Assembly (NCBI RefSeq): GCF_000024725.1
Contig: NC_013960.1
Location: 1,014,261 to 1,078,260, forward strand
From: Nitrosococcus halophilus Nc 4
GTDB lineage: Bacteria > Pseudomonadota > Gammaproteobacteria > Nitrosococcales > Nitrosococcaceae
Length of the DNA stretch: 64,000 bases
Direction: 5' to 3'
Shown here: piece after piece, positions 26,928 through 36,444 of the stretch
Numbering within the stretch: the first letter of the stretch is position 1
Layout: the number at the start of each line of letters is the position of its first letter
Notes under the pieces: model-generated
What the model saw: the letters and a program-made list of their open reading frames with translations, nothing else
Told to the model about the DNA's origin: nothing
Databases searched by the model: none
Program-made: the position numbers and the translations under genes

Positions 26928-28859
26928 TTGAAAATATTTTCAGCGTTTGGACTAGGCAGCTTAGCCATTTTGGGGTTCCCGGCCTATGCTGATGAGCCAC
27001 CGACCCAAAAAATCTTGGAGCCCATAGTGGTGACGGCGACCCGTACCCAAACTCCAGTGCGCCAGGTAGGGAGCGCCGTGAGTGTCATCACCGCCGAGGA
27101 TCTCGCCCAGCGGCAAAGAATGCCGGTATTGGAGGTGTTGCGGGGTTTGCCGGGAGTCGATGTGGTCCAAAGTGGGGGTTTAGGGCAGCAAACTTCGGTA
27201 TTCTTGCGGGGGGCCAACGCCAACCATACTTTGGTGCTCATCGATGGGGTAGAGGCTAATGATCCCAGTAATCCCGGTGGACTCTTCGATTTTGCCAACT
27301 TGCTAACGGATAATATCGAGCGCATTGAGATTTTGCGAGGACCGCAAAGTACCCTTTATGGTTCTGATGCCATTGGCGGAGTCATCAATATTATTACCAA
27401 GAAGGGGAGCGGCAAGCCCCAGCTAACAGCCCGTGCCGAAGGCGGTTCTTTCAACACCTTCAAGGTGACCGGCGGCATCAACGGAGGGGGTGAGTTGATC
27501 AATTACAGCTTGACCGGGGCTCGCCTGGAAAGCGAGGGCATTTCAGCGGCTGATTCCCGGCTAGGCAATTCTGAAGAAGACGGCTATCGAAATACCACCT
27601 TTGCAGGGCGTTTGGGTCTGACCCCTGGACCAAATTTTTCCCTGGATGTCACTCTGCGCTATAACGATGGGCATACGGAAATTGATGGATCCACAGTAGA
27701 TGCCTTGGGCCGCTTCTTGCCCATTGATGATCCGAATTCGACTCTGGATACGGAGCAGCTTTTTCTTCGAGGCCAGGGGCGGCTCACCTTATTCGAGGGA
27801 TTATGGGAGCAAATGCTAGGGATCTCTTTTACCCACCACGATAGGGAAAACAAGGATCGGCCGGATCCCCAGAATCCCTTCCCCTTTCCAGGCGCCTTTA
27901 AGGGTGAAAAAGTCAAAGTGGATTGGCAAAACAATGTGTACCTTTCTAGAAGCCATACTTTGACTTTGGGGATTACCACAGAAGAAGAGCGACTGGAGAT
28001 CGAATCGCCAACTTCGACACTTCCCCGGAAAACCGCCCACACCACCGGGTACTATCTGCAAGAGCAACTGGATTTATGGGACAGGCTGTTTCTTACCGGG
28101 GGGGTGCGCCTGGACGACCATAATCGTTTTGGTTCCAAAATCACCGGGCGAGTCACCGCTGCACTGGTATTAGACCCTCTTGGCACCAAGCTCAGAGGCA
28201 GCTACGGAACGGGCTTCAGAGCCCCTTCTTTGTCCGAGCTGTTTGATGATCGCTTCAATACCACTACCATGGACACCCGGTTTGAATTCAACAATCCAGA
28301 CTTGGACCCTGAAGAAAGCGAGTCTTGGGAAATTGGGGTGGAGCAATCCCTTTGGAGTGATCAGCTGGTCTTGGGGGCGGCCTATTTTGACAATGAATTT
28401 ACTGATCTCATCCAATTTAGCCAAGTGGCTTCTGATAAGTTCCAACTGATTAACATCGCCGAGGCTGAAGCTCGAGGCTGGGAGGTTTTCATGGCCTTGA
28501 CCCCCCTTGAGGGGCTGACCTTACGGGGAGACTATACCCAAATGCGAACCAAAGACAGGCAAACCGGCGAGTTCTTGGTTCGGCGTCCTGAACACAAAGC
28601 GGCTGTCAATGTGAATTACCATTTTCTCGGCAAAGCGAACTTCCATCTTCAGGTGCTCTATGTGGGTAGCCGGCAAGATGTGGGAAATATTCCCTTATCC
28701 AGCTATACGGTGGTTAATCTCGCTGCTTCCTACGATTTAACCGACAATTTTCAATTATTCGCCCGGGTGAATAATCTTCTGGATAAGCAATATCAGGAAG
28801 TTTTCGGATTCGGCACACCGGGTCTCTCCGGTTTTGGGGGCGTCAAGCTTTCTTTTTGA
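26928..28859 (+). CDS. btuB: TonB-dependent vitamin B12 receptor
   Basis: An outer-membrane receptor of 643 residues that imports cobalamin with energy from TonB. It starts at TTG 26928 after GAGGAGAGAG. A longer reading into the riboswitch is rejected. Residues 1-21 form a signal peptide (IFSAFGLGSLAILGF…YADEP). The TonB box region is EPIVVTATR, followed by the plug (VLRGLPGVDVVQSGG, FLRGANANHTLVLIDGV, RIEILRGPQSTLYGSDAIGGVINI). The beta-barrel ends with aromatic Phe (GFGGVKLSF). Control by the upstream riboswitch identifies the substrate. Confidence 0.95.
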   Translation: MKIFSAFGLGSLAILGFPAYADEPPTQKILEPIVVTATRTQTPVRQVGSAVSVITAEDLAQRQRMPVLEVLRGLPGVDVVQSGGLGQQTSVFLRGANANHTLVLIDGVEANDPSNPGGLFDFANLLTDNIERIEILRGPQSTLYGSDAIGGVINIITKKGSGKPQLTARAEGGSFNTFKVTGGINGGGELINYSLTGARLESEGISAADSRLGNSEEDGYRNTTFAGRLGLTPGPNFSLDVTLRYNDGHTEIDGSTVDALGRFLPIDDPNSTLDTEQLFLRGQGRLTLFEGLWEQMLGISFTHHDRENKDRPDPQNPFPFPGAFKGEKVKVDWQNNVYLSRSHTLTLGITTEEERLEIESPTSTLPRKTAHTTGYYLQEQLDLWDRLFLTGGVRLDDHNRFGSKITGRVTAALVLDPLGTKLRGSYGTGFRAPSLSELFDDRFNTTTMDTRFEFNNPDLDPEESESWEIGVEQSLWSDQLVLGAAYFDNEFTDLIQFSQVASDKFQLINIAEAEARGWEVFMALTPLEGLTLRGDYTQMRTKDRQTGEFLVRRPEHKAAVNVNYHFLGKANFHLQVLYVGSRQDVGNIPLSSYTVVNLAASYDLTDNFQLFARVNNLLDKQYQEVFGFGTPGLSGFGGVKLSF

Positions 28860-29124
28860 CCGCTCTAGCGGCAAAAATTGCCGGTTTGCTTGCTAGGGAG
28901 GGGCTGTTTCTTCGGCTGACAAAAGGGATGGGGTTGTGTTTTAAATGGGGAGAATTGAGCAAATGAAGAGGAGGCAAGCCTATCCGTTTCGGGCAATGAC
29001 CTTGCCTAGGAGGCGCTAATAAACCGCCCGTAGGCTGGAGGTTAAGCGTCGCGTATATCCGGCAAAACAATACTTGGTATGTAATTTGCCTGTAGCCTTA
29101 TGGTTACATTCGGAGAATTTCGTG

Positions 29125-29754
29125 ATGTCAATCCCGGTCGTAATGAACCCGCTCACCACTTCCGCTTTTCCCCAGGCCAAGGAGCCCGCCCAGGAGATTT
29201 CTTCGAATCCGGAATTTAAACCCTTTGGAGAGGATGGATTGACTTTTGGTGATCTGCTGGATGTGGTCAATCCCTTGCACCACTTGCCGGTGGTTGGCAG
29301 TTTTTACCGCGAGCTTTCCGGGGATACTATTGATCCGGCTTCCCGGCTAGCGGGTAGCGCCCTATTCGGCGGTCCCATCGGGGCAGCGGTGGCCGCCGCC
29401 AATGTGGCTCTTGAGCACTTTAGTGGCGATGATATCGAGGGACATGTGGTTGCTCTCTTGCACCAGGAGCCAAGAGAGGAGGTTTTGTCCCAGGCGGCGG
29501 TATCGATTGAGTCGGTGGCTTCTTCCCTGGATGCCGGCCCGCTTAAATCGCAGGGACCGGAGGAAAGTCTCACCGCAGGATTGGAAAATGCCTCTGTCCA
29601 AGTAGCAAGCCGGGGTGTTGCCCCGGCCAATGAGCGCTATAGCCATCGCCCTGGGGGGTGGCTGGTCGGTGCTGCCCATGCCGGGATTGATGCCTACCGT
29701 GAGGCGCTGACGGCGAAGAAAGAGGACCCGCTTACCATTAATAAGACGGTTTGA
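29125..29754 (+). CDS. Conserved hypothetical protein
   Basis: A 209-residue protein starting at ATG 29125, 7 nt after GGAGAA; an upstream GTG lacks such a site. The centre reads DLLDVVNPLHHLPVVGSFYRELSGDTIDPASRLAG, followed by ALFGGPIGAAVAAANVALE, a moderately hydrophobic glycine/alanine stretch. This block occurs in many alphaproteobacterial and gammaproteobacterial hypothetical proteins, but no function is known to me. The N- and C-terminal parts are low in complexity. It stands 83 bp upstream of hemH in the same direction. Confidence 0.65.
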   Translation: MSIPVVMNPLTTSAFPQAKEPAQEISSNPEFKPFGEDGLTFGDLLDVVNPLHHLPVVGSFYRELSGDTIDPASRLAGSALFGGPIGAAVAAANVALEHFSGDDIEGHVVALLHQEPREEVLSQAAVSIESVASSLDAGPLKSQGPEESLTAGLENASVQVASRGVAPANERYSHRPGGWLVGAAHAGIDAYREALTAKKEDPLTINKTV

Positions 29755-29837
29755 GTTGTGGGTATAATATAGAAGTTAATGTTTTCGTCTTCCCTTTAGG
29801 GGGAGTACTTCACGACCAGGGTAGCAGGGGTTAACAC

Positions 29838-30944
29838 GTGGATTTTAAAGGTAATTCGGACTATCGCCATGACGCGCCTGGTTGCACAGGGGTGCTAGTG
29901 ACTAGCTTAGGGACCCCGGAAGCCCCGACGGCTCTTGCGGTACGGCGCTTTTTGGCGGCATTTTTGTCTGATCCTCGGGTGGTGGAGATACCCCGTCCCC
30001 TGTGGTGGTTGATTCTCCATGGCATTATCTTGCGGGTCCGGCCCTCCCGGGTGGCGCGCCTCTATGAAAGCGTTTGGCGTGAGGATGGGGCTCCGCTACT
30101 GAGCTTTGCCCGGCGGGTGGGCAGTGCTCTGCAGGAGGAACTGGATACCCGGGGTGGTCCCCTCAAGGTGAGCTTGGGAATGCGCCATGGCACCCCTTCG
30201 ATTGAAGAGGCTTTGGAACAATTGCGTCAAGCCGGGGCCCAGCGGCTGTTGGTTTTTCCCCTTTATCCCCAGTATTCGGGCAGTACTACCGGTTCCGCCT
30301 TTGATGCGGTAGCCCAGGTTCTTTCCACTTGGCGTTGGATACCGGAGCTGCGGATGATCACCCAGTATCATGATCACCCTGGCTATTTGGAGGCCTTGGT
30401 GGAGACTATTCGGCGCAGTTGGGAGGAAGCAGGGCGTGGAGAGCGTTTGCTCTTTTCCTTCCATGGTCTGCCGAAGCGTTATTTACTGGCCGGCGATCCT
30501 TATCACTGCCACTGCCATAAGACCGCCCGTCTGTTGGCAGAACGCCTAGGGTTGAAAGAAGGGGAGTGGCAAGTGGCTTTCCAGTCCCGTTTTGGCCGTG
30601 AAGAATGGCTCAAACCTTATACCGATCACCTTTTGCGGGAGTGGGCTGAGGGTGGAGTGAAGCGGGTGGACATCGTTTGCCCGGGTTTTGCCACCGATTG
30701 CTTGGAAACTTTGGAGGAAATTGACCAACGGAATAGGGAGTTATTTTTAGAGGCGGGAGGGAAAGAATATCACTACATCCCTGCCCTTAACGATGAGCCT
30801 GCTCATATCCGCGCTTTGGCCGACTTGGTTGAACAGCATATTCAAGGGTGGCCAGAGGCAAGCTCGGTTTGGGATGAAGAGGCGGTGACGCAAGCGGCTA
30901 AAATAAGCCGCCAACAGGCCCTGGCTCTGGGGGCCAAACAGTAA
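29838..30944 (+). CDS. hemH: Ferrochelatase
   Basis: A 368-residue enzyme that inserts Fe(II) into protoporphyrin IX, the last step of heme synthesis. It has VLVTSLGTPEAPT near the N-terminus, the metal-handling FSFHGLPKRY (with the active-site His), the family motif QSRFGREEWLKPYT and the CPGFATDCLETLEEI block. Length is standard. It starts at GTG 29838. An ammonia oxidiser needs much heme for its multiheme cytochromes, many of which are encoded later in this window. Confidence 0.97.
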   Translation: MDFKGNSDYRHDAPGCTGVLVTSLGTPEAPTALAVRRFLAAFLSDPRVVEIPRPLWWLILHGIILRVRPSRVARLYESVWREDGAPLLSFARRVGSALQEELDTRGGPLKVSLGMRHGTPSIEEALEQLRQAGAQRLLVFPLYPQYSGSTTGSAFDAVAQVLSTWRWIPELRMITQYHDHPGYLEALVETIRRSWEEAGRGERLLFSFHGLPKRYLLAGDPYHCHCHKTARLLAERLGLKEGEWQVAFQSRFGREEWLKPYTDHLLREWAEGGVKRVDIVCPGFATDCLETLEEIDQRNRELFLEAGGKEYHYIPALNDEPAHIRALADLVEQHIQGWPEASSVWDEEAVTQAAKISRQQALALGAKQ

Positions 30945-30971
30945 CCGAAAAAGGGGGGGCGGTTGTGCAGG

Positions 30972-31379
30972 TTAAGGGTCACGGATAAGGGTGCATACCA
31001 GGGTTCGTTTTTTCCGTGGCCCATCGAATTCGCAAAAAAAGATATTTTGCCAGGTTGACAATCCCAGCTCTCCCTCGATAATAGGAATAGTTTCTGAAGG
31101 GCCGATGAAACCGGCCTTGAGATGAGCATCGCCATTGCCGTCTTGGCGATCATGTAACCACACTCCCCGTGGGATCAGTTCCTGGAGGCAGTGAATCACA
31201 TCCGTGCGTACGCTGGCGTCCCAACCTTCCTGAATCATCAGTGCCGCAGTTGCCCCCTGGGCGTAAAGTGCTGCAAGGCCGTTGTCGATACCGCTTTCTT
31301 TTACTGCCTGCTTGACAGCTTCAGTGATATCTACCAACTCTTCTCGATAATGAGTCTGGAGCTCAATCAACCGCCGCAT
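30972..31379 (-). CDS. yjbQ: YjbQ/UPF0047 family protein
   Basis: A 135-residue compact protein with the UPF0047 signatures: TEAVKQAVKESGIDNGLAALYAQGATAALMIQE, HDRQDGNGDAHLKAGFIGPSETIPI and a closing TWQNIFFCEFDGPRKKRT. The His/Asp/Glu residues around GDAHLKA form the presumed metal or active site. Family members can complement thiamine-phosphate synthase defects (secondary thiamine-phosphate synthase activity). The gene converges on hemH and is divergent from the asparaginase gene, with 26 bp between starts. Confidence 0.9.
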   Translation of the reverse strand: MRRLIELQTHYREELVDITEAVKQAVKESGIDNGLAALYAQGATAALMIQEGWDASVRTDVIHCLQELIPRGVWLHDRQDGNGDAHLKAGFIGPSETIPIIEGELGLSTWQNIFFCEFDGPRKKRTLVCTLIRDP

Positions 31380-31405
31380 GTTCAGTACCTAAGTGTGATA
31401 AAACT

Positions 31406-32263
31406 ATGAAGTATACATTCCCCGCCATCATCGTCCATGGGGGAGCAGGCCGGATGGCTGATCATCATATAGAAGCAAGCCAGGTGGGATGTCAAGAAGC
31501 GGCGCTCGTGGGCTGGCGCCTGCTGCTAGAGGGTGGCTCGGCTTTGGATGCGGTCCAGATGGCGGTGGAGAGTTTAGAAAACAACCCCCTCTATAATGCG
31601 GGGACAGGATCAACACTCAATAGGGTTGGGGAAATTCAAATGGATGCTTCCATCATGGAGGGTTCCTCCCTGGCTGCTGGAGCAGTAGCGGCCATAGATC
31701 GTATTCGCAACCCTATTCGGCTTGCCCGCAAGGTGCTGGATAGGGGCCGAGAGGTGCTCTTAGTCCGAGAGGGTGCCTTGAGCTTTGCTAGAAAAGTGGG
31801 CATTGAACTATGCGCCAATGGGGAATTGATTGTGGAACACCAGCGCCAGCGCTGGGAGAGAAAGCACGGTACCGTGGGGTGTGCCGCTGTGGATCAGCTA
31901 GGGCGCAGTGCGGCAGCCACTTCAACGGGGGGGTTATTCGATGCTTTACCGGGCCGGGTCGGGGATTCGGCCTTGATTGGTTGTGGCACTTATGCCAATT
32001 GCTTCGGCGCGGTGTCTTGTACCGGTATTGGAGAGGCGATTATTCGCACCGTGTTGGCAAAGACGGCGATGGGAGAGCTACAGGCGGGTTATCATCCCCT
32101 GGTTGCGGTACAACGGGCCCTGGCTGTTCTGGTGAGAGGAACCCATAGTGAGGCAGGTCTTATTATCGTCGATCGTAAGGGAAGGGTGGGCTATGCCCAC
32201 AATACCTCCCACATGCCTGTCTGTTGGTTGTCCAATGACGGTCAATGGGGTCTGGATATTTAA
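31406..32263 (+). CDS. iaaA: Isoaspartyl peptidase / type 2 L-asparaginase
   Basis: A 285-residue Ntn-hydrolase precursor. Self-cleavage should occur before the catalytic Thr in RKHGTVGCAAVD (about residue 155), giving alpha and beta subunits. PAIIVHGGAGR at the N-terminus and NPLYNAGTGSTLN are typical. It removes isoaspartyl residues from damaged peptides. Its neighbour downstream, pcm, repairs the same lesion in intact proteins. Confidence 0.93.
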   Translation: MKYTFPAIIVHGGAGRMADHHIEASQVGCQEAALVGWRLLLEGGSALDAVQMAVESLENNPLYNAGTGSTLNRVGEIQMDASIMEGSSLAAGAVAAIDRIRNPIRLARKVLDRGREVLLVREGALSFARKVGIELCANGELIVEHQRQRWERKHGTVGCAAVDQLGRSAAATSTGGLFDALPGRVGDSALIGCGTYANCFGAVSCTGIGEAIIRTVLAKTAMGELQAGYHPLVAVQRALAVLVRGTHSEAGLIIVDRKGRVGYAHNTSHMPVCWLSNDGQWGLDI

Positions 32264-32451
32264 TGGGGATTATTTTTGAAAACTATTAGATGTTGCGCAC
32301 CTTCTTTACCTCAATGTTAGGGCGTCCTTTTGGGTGGGTTTTGCAAAGGGTAATGACAATGAGAGCTCGTCGACAAATGTTGTAGGATATCCAGCGGGAA
32401 GTTGACATTACCCAACGCTGGATTGGTAAAGAAGCTCTCGACAAGCGGGTT

Positions 32452-33024
32452 ATGGAGGCCATGAAAGCCGTGCCGCGCTATGAATTTGTGCCGGATGAGC
32501 TCCGTCCCTATGCCTATGATAATGGCCCCCTTGCTATTGGGCATGGACAGACCATTTCCCAACCCTATATCGTCGCTTTAATGACTGATCTTTTAGAACC
32601 CGCCCCCGATGATATCATCCTGGAGGTAGGCACAGGTTCGGGATACCAGGTGGCGGTTCTCTCTAAGCTAGTCAAAAAAGTTTACACTATTGAAGTTATT
32701 GAGGAATTAGCCCAACAAGCAGAGGCTCGGTTGTGGCGGCTGGGTTATACCAATGTCGAAGCCCGAGTCGGCGATGGTTATTTTGGGTGGCCGGAGCAGG
32801 CGCCCTTTGATGGAATCATAGTGACTGCGGCGGCACCTTCTATTCCAGCGCCACTGATTGAGCAGCTCAAGGTAGGTGCACGATTGGTGCTTCCCCTGGG
32901 AGTGAGCTTTGATCAAGAGCTTATGGTGATAGAAAAGAAGGAAAATAACGAAATCGATACACGTAGTATATTCAGGGTATCTTTTGTGCCTTTAACCGGA
33001 GAGCATCAGGAATATTCCCCCTAA
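32452..33024 (+). CDS. pcm: Protein-L-isoaspartate O-methyltransferase, N-terminus interrupted by amber codon
   Basis: The body of Pcm is complete. Visible parts are VPRYEFVPDELR, the substrate-site IGHGQTISQPYIVALM, the SAM motif LEVGTGSGYQVAVL, and GVSFDQELMV near the end. The frame begins earlier, at ATG 32359 after AAAGGG, with MRARRQML and continues DIQREVDITQRWIGKEALDKRV. A TAG at 32383-32385 separates the two parts, where homologues have a sense codon. The first ATG after the stop is 32452, without a ribosome site, giving a 190-residue protein lacking the first helix. It is either a recent pseudogene, read-through, or restart. Confidence 0.85.
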   Translation: MEAMKAVPRYEFVPDELRPYAYDNGPLAIGHGQTISQPYIVALMTDLLEPAPDDIILEVGTGSGYQVAVLSKLVKKVYTIEVIEELAQQAEARLWRLGYTNVEARVGDGYFGWPEQAPFDGIIVTAAAPSIPAPLIEQLKVGARLVLPLGVSFDQELMVIEKKENNEIDTRSIFRVSFVPLTGEHQEYSP

Positions 33025-33054
33025 TGTGGGAATGAAAAGGCCACAAAATAGGCA

Positions 33055-33939
33055 ATGTCTGCCATCGATATCCCGACGCCTTGGCGAACTGCCGCCGAAC
33101 AGATCTTAAAGCAGCAATGGCATCGAATCCTAGTGCTTGGGGCGACCGATCGGGGTAAAAGCACCTATTGCGCTTTTCTAGGGCAGACCTTGTCTGCGGC
33201 AGGCTTTAGGGTGGCCTTTGTGGATGCCGATGTGGGGCAGAAAGATGTTGGCCCCCCGGCGACCATTTCCCTCGCCTATCTTGATGAGGCGCTTGAACTT
33301 AGCCAGGCACCACTGGCTGCGCTCTATTTTGTGGGGGCTGTTTCTCCCATAGGGCATTTACTGCCGGTGGTGGTGGGAACCAAACGGATGGTGGAGCTTG
33401 CACAAGCTCCTTTTGTGATCATTGATACCTCTGGTTTGGTCACCGGCAGTGGCAGGGTACTTAAGACCTTCCAGATTGATTCCTTACGCCCTCAGGTTAT
33501 CGTGGCGCTAGAAAAAGAACAGGAGCTGGGTCCTATTGTGAGGGCCTGTCGCAATTATAATGTGATCCGGCTTCGTTCCTCGCCCCAGACAAAAGCAAAG
33601 TCTATTGATATCAGAAGGGCGGCCCGCGAACAAGCGTTTCGGACCTATTTTGAAGGTGCCAGAGAGCATCGCTTACGGCTCAGGCAGTTGGTGGTTCAGC
33701 GAGGCTTCGTCTCCGTTAGGCTTGCCCATCATCTGCTTTGTGGCTTGGCTGATTCTCAAGGGGAGGGGTTGGGATTGGCTATCGTTCGGCAAGTGAATTT
33801 TCGCCGCGGTACGGTTTCACTCCTAACGCCTGTTGCAAGGCAAGCAATTCGCATATTGCAACTTGGGAGCCTTTATCTTAGTTCTGATGGGTGTGAGTTG
33901 TCTTCCCCTTTCCAGGGGGATAAGTCACCGGCTAAATGA
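33055..33939 (+). CDS. Clp1/Grc3-like polynucleotide kinase
   Basis: A 294-residue P-loop protein of the CLP1_P type, otherwise best known from eukaryotes and archaea. Walker A is GATDRGKST (29-37). VAFVDADVGQKDVGPPATISLA supplies the Walker-B-like and lid-side residues. FVIIDTSGLVTGSG follows. Clp1/Grc3 proteins phosphorylate the 5'-hydroxyl ends of RNA or DNA, which suggests an RNA repair or processing role here (inference). The C-terminal third does not match the eukaryotic accessory domain. It lies between pcm and an MFS transporter, with no obvious RNA ligase partner nearby. Confidence 0.8.
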   Translation: MSAIDIPTPWRTAAEQILKQQWHRILVLGATDRGKSTYCAFLGQTLSAAGFRVAFVDADVGQKDVGPPATISLAYLDEALELSQAPLAALYFVGAVSPIGHLLPVVVGTKRMVELAQAPFVIIDTSGLVTGSGRVLKTFQIDSLRPQVIVALEKEQELGPIVRACRNYNVIRLRSSPQTKAKSIDIRRAAREQAFRTYFEGAREHRLRLRQLVVQRGFVSVRLAHHLLCGLADSQGEGLGLAIVRQVNFRRGTVSLLTPVARQAIRILQLGSLYLSSDGCELSSPFQGDKSPAK

Positions 33940-34000
33940 AAAATTAAATGGCTAGAGGAAAGTTGGTACTCAGTGAGCAAATTAGGTAAAGCGCTGCAAT

Positions 34001-35356
34001 ATGGTACGTGAGCTACAATCCATCTCTTCGTTGCTTTTCGGCATCGCCATTGTGCTATTGGGATCAGGACTATTAGGCACCTTAGTCGGGGTACGAGCCA
34101 ATCAGGAGCAATTCGGTCCGGCGATTATTGGCCTCATCCAATCCGCTTTTTTTCTGGGCTATGTGCTTGGCACCTTCTTTTGCCCCCCTTTGATCAAGCG
34201 AGTGGGGCATATCCGTGTTTTTGCCACCATGGCGGCCCTGGGCTCAGCAGCAGCGATGGGTTTTGCGCTATGGATTCATCCCCTCTGGTGGGCTATTTTG
34301 CGAATCATTTCGGGTATCTCCATAGTGGGCCTTTATATGGTTGTTGAAAGTTGGCTTAATGAGCAGTCTTCCCACCATCGTCGGGGTCGGGTGTTTGCTA
34401 TCTATATGAGCATCACCCTGGTGGCTTTGGGGCTGAGTCAATTCCTCCTCTTAATAGAGGATAGTCAGGGTTTCATCCGCTTTGCCTTGGCCACAGTATT
34501 CATTTCCCTGGCGCTGATCCCGGTGGCATTGACTCAAATGGTGGAGCCAAAGCCGGTCCCCGCACCTCAATCAAACCTCAAAGCCCTTTATTCTGTCTCC
34601 CCCCTAGGGGTAGTAGGAGCCTTGGTTGCTGGTCTTGCCAGCAGTGCTTTCTGGGGGATGGGGGCCGTCTTCGCCCAAAGTATTGGGCTCTCAGTCTCTG
34701 GGACCTCGGCTTTCATGAGCGCAGTTATCTTTGGGGGCGCGCTGTTGTTATGGCCGGTAGGGCATTTATCAGATCGTTGGGATCGCCGCGATGTGCTCAT
34801 CGTGGTCAGTTTGGCCAGTGCTGCGACTGCTTTTGGCGCTTTAATGGTTTTAGATGGTTCGGTCGTGGTGTTACTGCTGCTCGCTTTTCTTTACGGAGGC
34901 GTTTCTTTTCCAGTTTATGCACTGGCTGTAGCCCATTTAAATGATCACCTTAAACCGGGGGAAGTCCTGGAGGCGACCCGAAGCATCTTATTAGTCTATG
35001 GTGCCGGTTCTGCCCTAGGGCCGGTGGTTGCCGGCTTCTGTATAGCCACTTGGGGAGCGCCCTCTTTCCTAGAGTATTTGGCGGCAATTCTAGCTTTGCT
35101 TGGACTGTTTGGCCTTTACCGCACGCGGCGGAGTGCTCCTGTACCGGTTGAAGAACAGGGGGAGTTTGTCCCCATGGTACGAACTTCTCAAGCTGCCCTT
35201 GAAATGTATCCGGGAGCCGATTTAGAGCCAGAACTGGATTTGAAGCCAAGCGCTGGCTCTGAAGAGAAACCAAAAACTGGCTCCCCGTCGAATGCTTCTA
35301 GAACTGACTTAGACGCCTCCCTGTCCTATGAACAAAAGGGGAATAGCTCACTTTAG
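34001..35356 (+). CDS. MFS transporter (YcaD-like)
   Basis: A 451-residue membrane protein with about 12 hydrophobic segments, for example residues 10-32, 44-64, 73-92 and 98-116. The MFS loop motif GHIRVFATMAAL and the second-half signature GHLSDRWDRRDVLI are present. The last ~60 residues are an acidic, Pro/Ser-rich cytoplasmic tail (LEPELDLKPSAGSEEKPK), which is unusual in length. The substrate is not evident. Confidence 0.88.
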   Translation: MVRELQSISSLLFGIAIVLLGSGLLGTLVGVRANQEQFGPAIIGLIQSAFFLGYVLGTFFCPPLIKRVGHIRVFATMAALGSAAAMGFALWIHPLWWAILRIISGISIVGLYMVVESWLNEQSSHHRRGRVFAIYMSITLVALGLSQFLLLIEDSQGFIRFALATVFISLALIPVALTQMVEPKPVPAPQSNLKALYSVSPLGVVGALVAGLASSAFWGMGAVFAQSIGLSVSGTSAFMSAVIFGGALLLWPVGHLSDRWDRRDVLIVVSLASAATAFGALMVLDGSVVVLLLLAFLYGGVSFPVYALAVAHLNDHLKPGEVLEATRSILLVYGAGSALGPVVAGFCIATWGAPSFLEYLAAILALLGLFGLYRTRRSAPVPVEEQGEFVPMVRTSQAALEMYPGADLEPELDLKPSAGSEEKPKTGSPSNASRTDLDASLSYEQKGNSSL

Positions 35357-35394
35357 CGTTTGCCCAAAATAGGCACAGGCATGGGGGTTGAAGT

Positions 35395-36441
35395 TCAAGT
35401 GATGGGGGGCTCTTCGGGAAGGGGAAGACTGCTTTCTGGGCTATGTTCCAGTTGGAAGGCCTCCAAGGCCTCGGCAACTGTTTCAGGTTTTCCAAACCGG
35501 GCTAGGTGGTAGATGGCTTCGCCTTCGTGGACCAAGGGCAGGTTGGTGCGTCCCACTACAATTCCTGAAAAAGGGGCGATGACGGCTTCGGTCTTTTCCC
35601 CAAAGGGGTCGGCAACCATGGCCATGGTATCTCCTTTTTTGACATGGTTGCCCAGGGCGGTCAGTGAACGCAAAATTCCGCTCTGGGGCGCCCTAACCCA
35701 GCTTGAAGAACGGGCAACCACGGGCCCGGCCCGGGGTTTTTTCTTTCGGCGTGAGGGGAGCATTCCCAATTCTCGCATGACAGAGACAATCCCATTAACG
35801 CCGGCGCGGATAGCAAACTCGTTAAAGCGCAGCGCTTCCCCCGCTTCGTACAACAAGACCGGGATACCCTGGTCGGCCACTGCTTGGCGTAATGAGCCGT
35901 CCCGCAGATCGGAGTTGAGAATGACGGGGGAGCCAAAGGCCTGGGCTAACCGTTTGGTTTCCGGATCATCTACTAAGGCTCGGATCTGAGGCAAATTGTC
36001 CCGGTGAATCGCGGCGGTATGTAGATCAACCCCGTGAGTACAACGGGCGACGATTTCTTCCATAAACAGGTAGGCTAAGCGGGCTGCTAAGGAGCCGGTT
36101 TTAGAGCCTGGGAAGGAGCGATTCAGGTCCCGCCGATCGGGAAGATAGCGGGACTGATTGACAAAGCCGTAAACATTGACCACCGGCACGGTAAGCAAGG
36201 TTCCTCGAAGTCGCCGCAGGGCCGGAAGCCCCACTAACCGGCGGATGATTTCAATCCCGTTAATTTCATCCCCATGGATAGCGGCGCTGACAAACAATTT
36301 TGGCCCCGGGCGTTTCCCATTAATTACCTGGACTGGCATGGAGACGGCAGTATGGGTGTAGAGGTGGGGGACGGTGAGATCAAGGGTTGTCCGTTCCCCC
36401 GGACCTACCTTATGGGTTCCGATCTGAAATGTGTGGTTCAT
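35395..36441 (-). CDS. Succinylglutamate desuccinylase/aspartoacylase family protein
   Basis: A 348-residue M14-like zinc hydrolase. The zinc site is visible as AAIHGDEINGIE (His and Glu), with a later His in CTHGVDLHTAAI. The C-terminal ~90 residues form a lipoyl/biotinyl-like barrel (RAPQSGILRSLTALGNHVKKGDTM), as in this subgroup. It starts 3 bp after the rimK stop in the same direction. With rimK and the rimB-like gene it forms an operon of amide-bond enzymes probably acting on Glu- or Asp-containing tails. Confidence 0.9.
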   Translation of the reverse strand: MNHTFQIGTHKVGPGERTTLDLTVPHLYTHTAVSMPVQVINGKRPGPKLFVSAAIHGDEINGIEIIRRLVGLPALRRLRGTLLTVPVVNVYGFVNQSRYLPDRRDLNRSFPGSKTGSLAARLAYLFMEEIVARCTHGVDLHTAAIHRDNLPQIRALVDDPETKRLAQAFGSPVILNSDLRDGSLRQAVADQGIPVLLYEAGEALRFNEFAIRAGVNGIVSVMRELGMLPSRRKKKPRAGPVVARSSSWVRAPQSGILRSLTALGNHVKKGDTMAMVADPFGEKTEAVIAPFSGIVVGRTNLPLVHEGEAIYHLARFGKPETVAEALEAFQLEHSPESSLPLPEEPPIT

Positions 36442-36444
36442 GGT

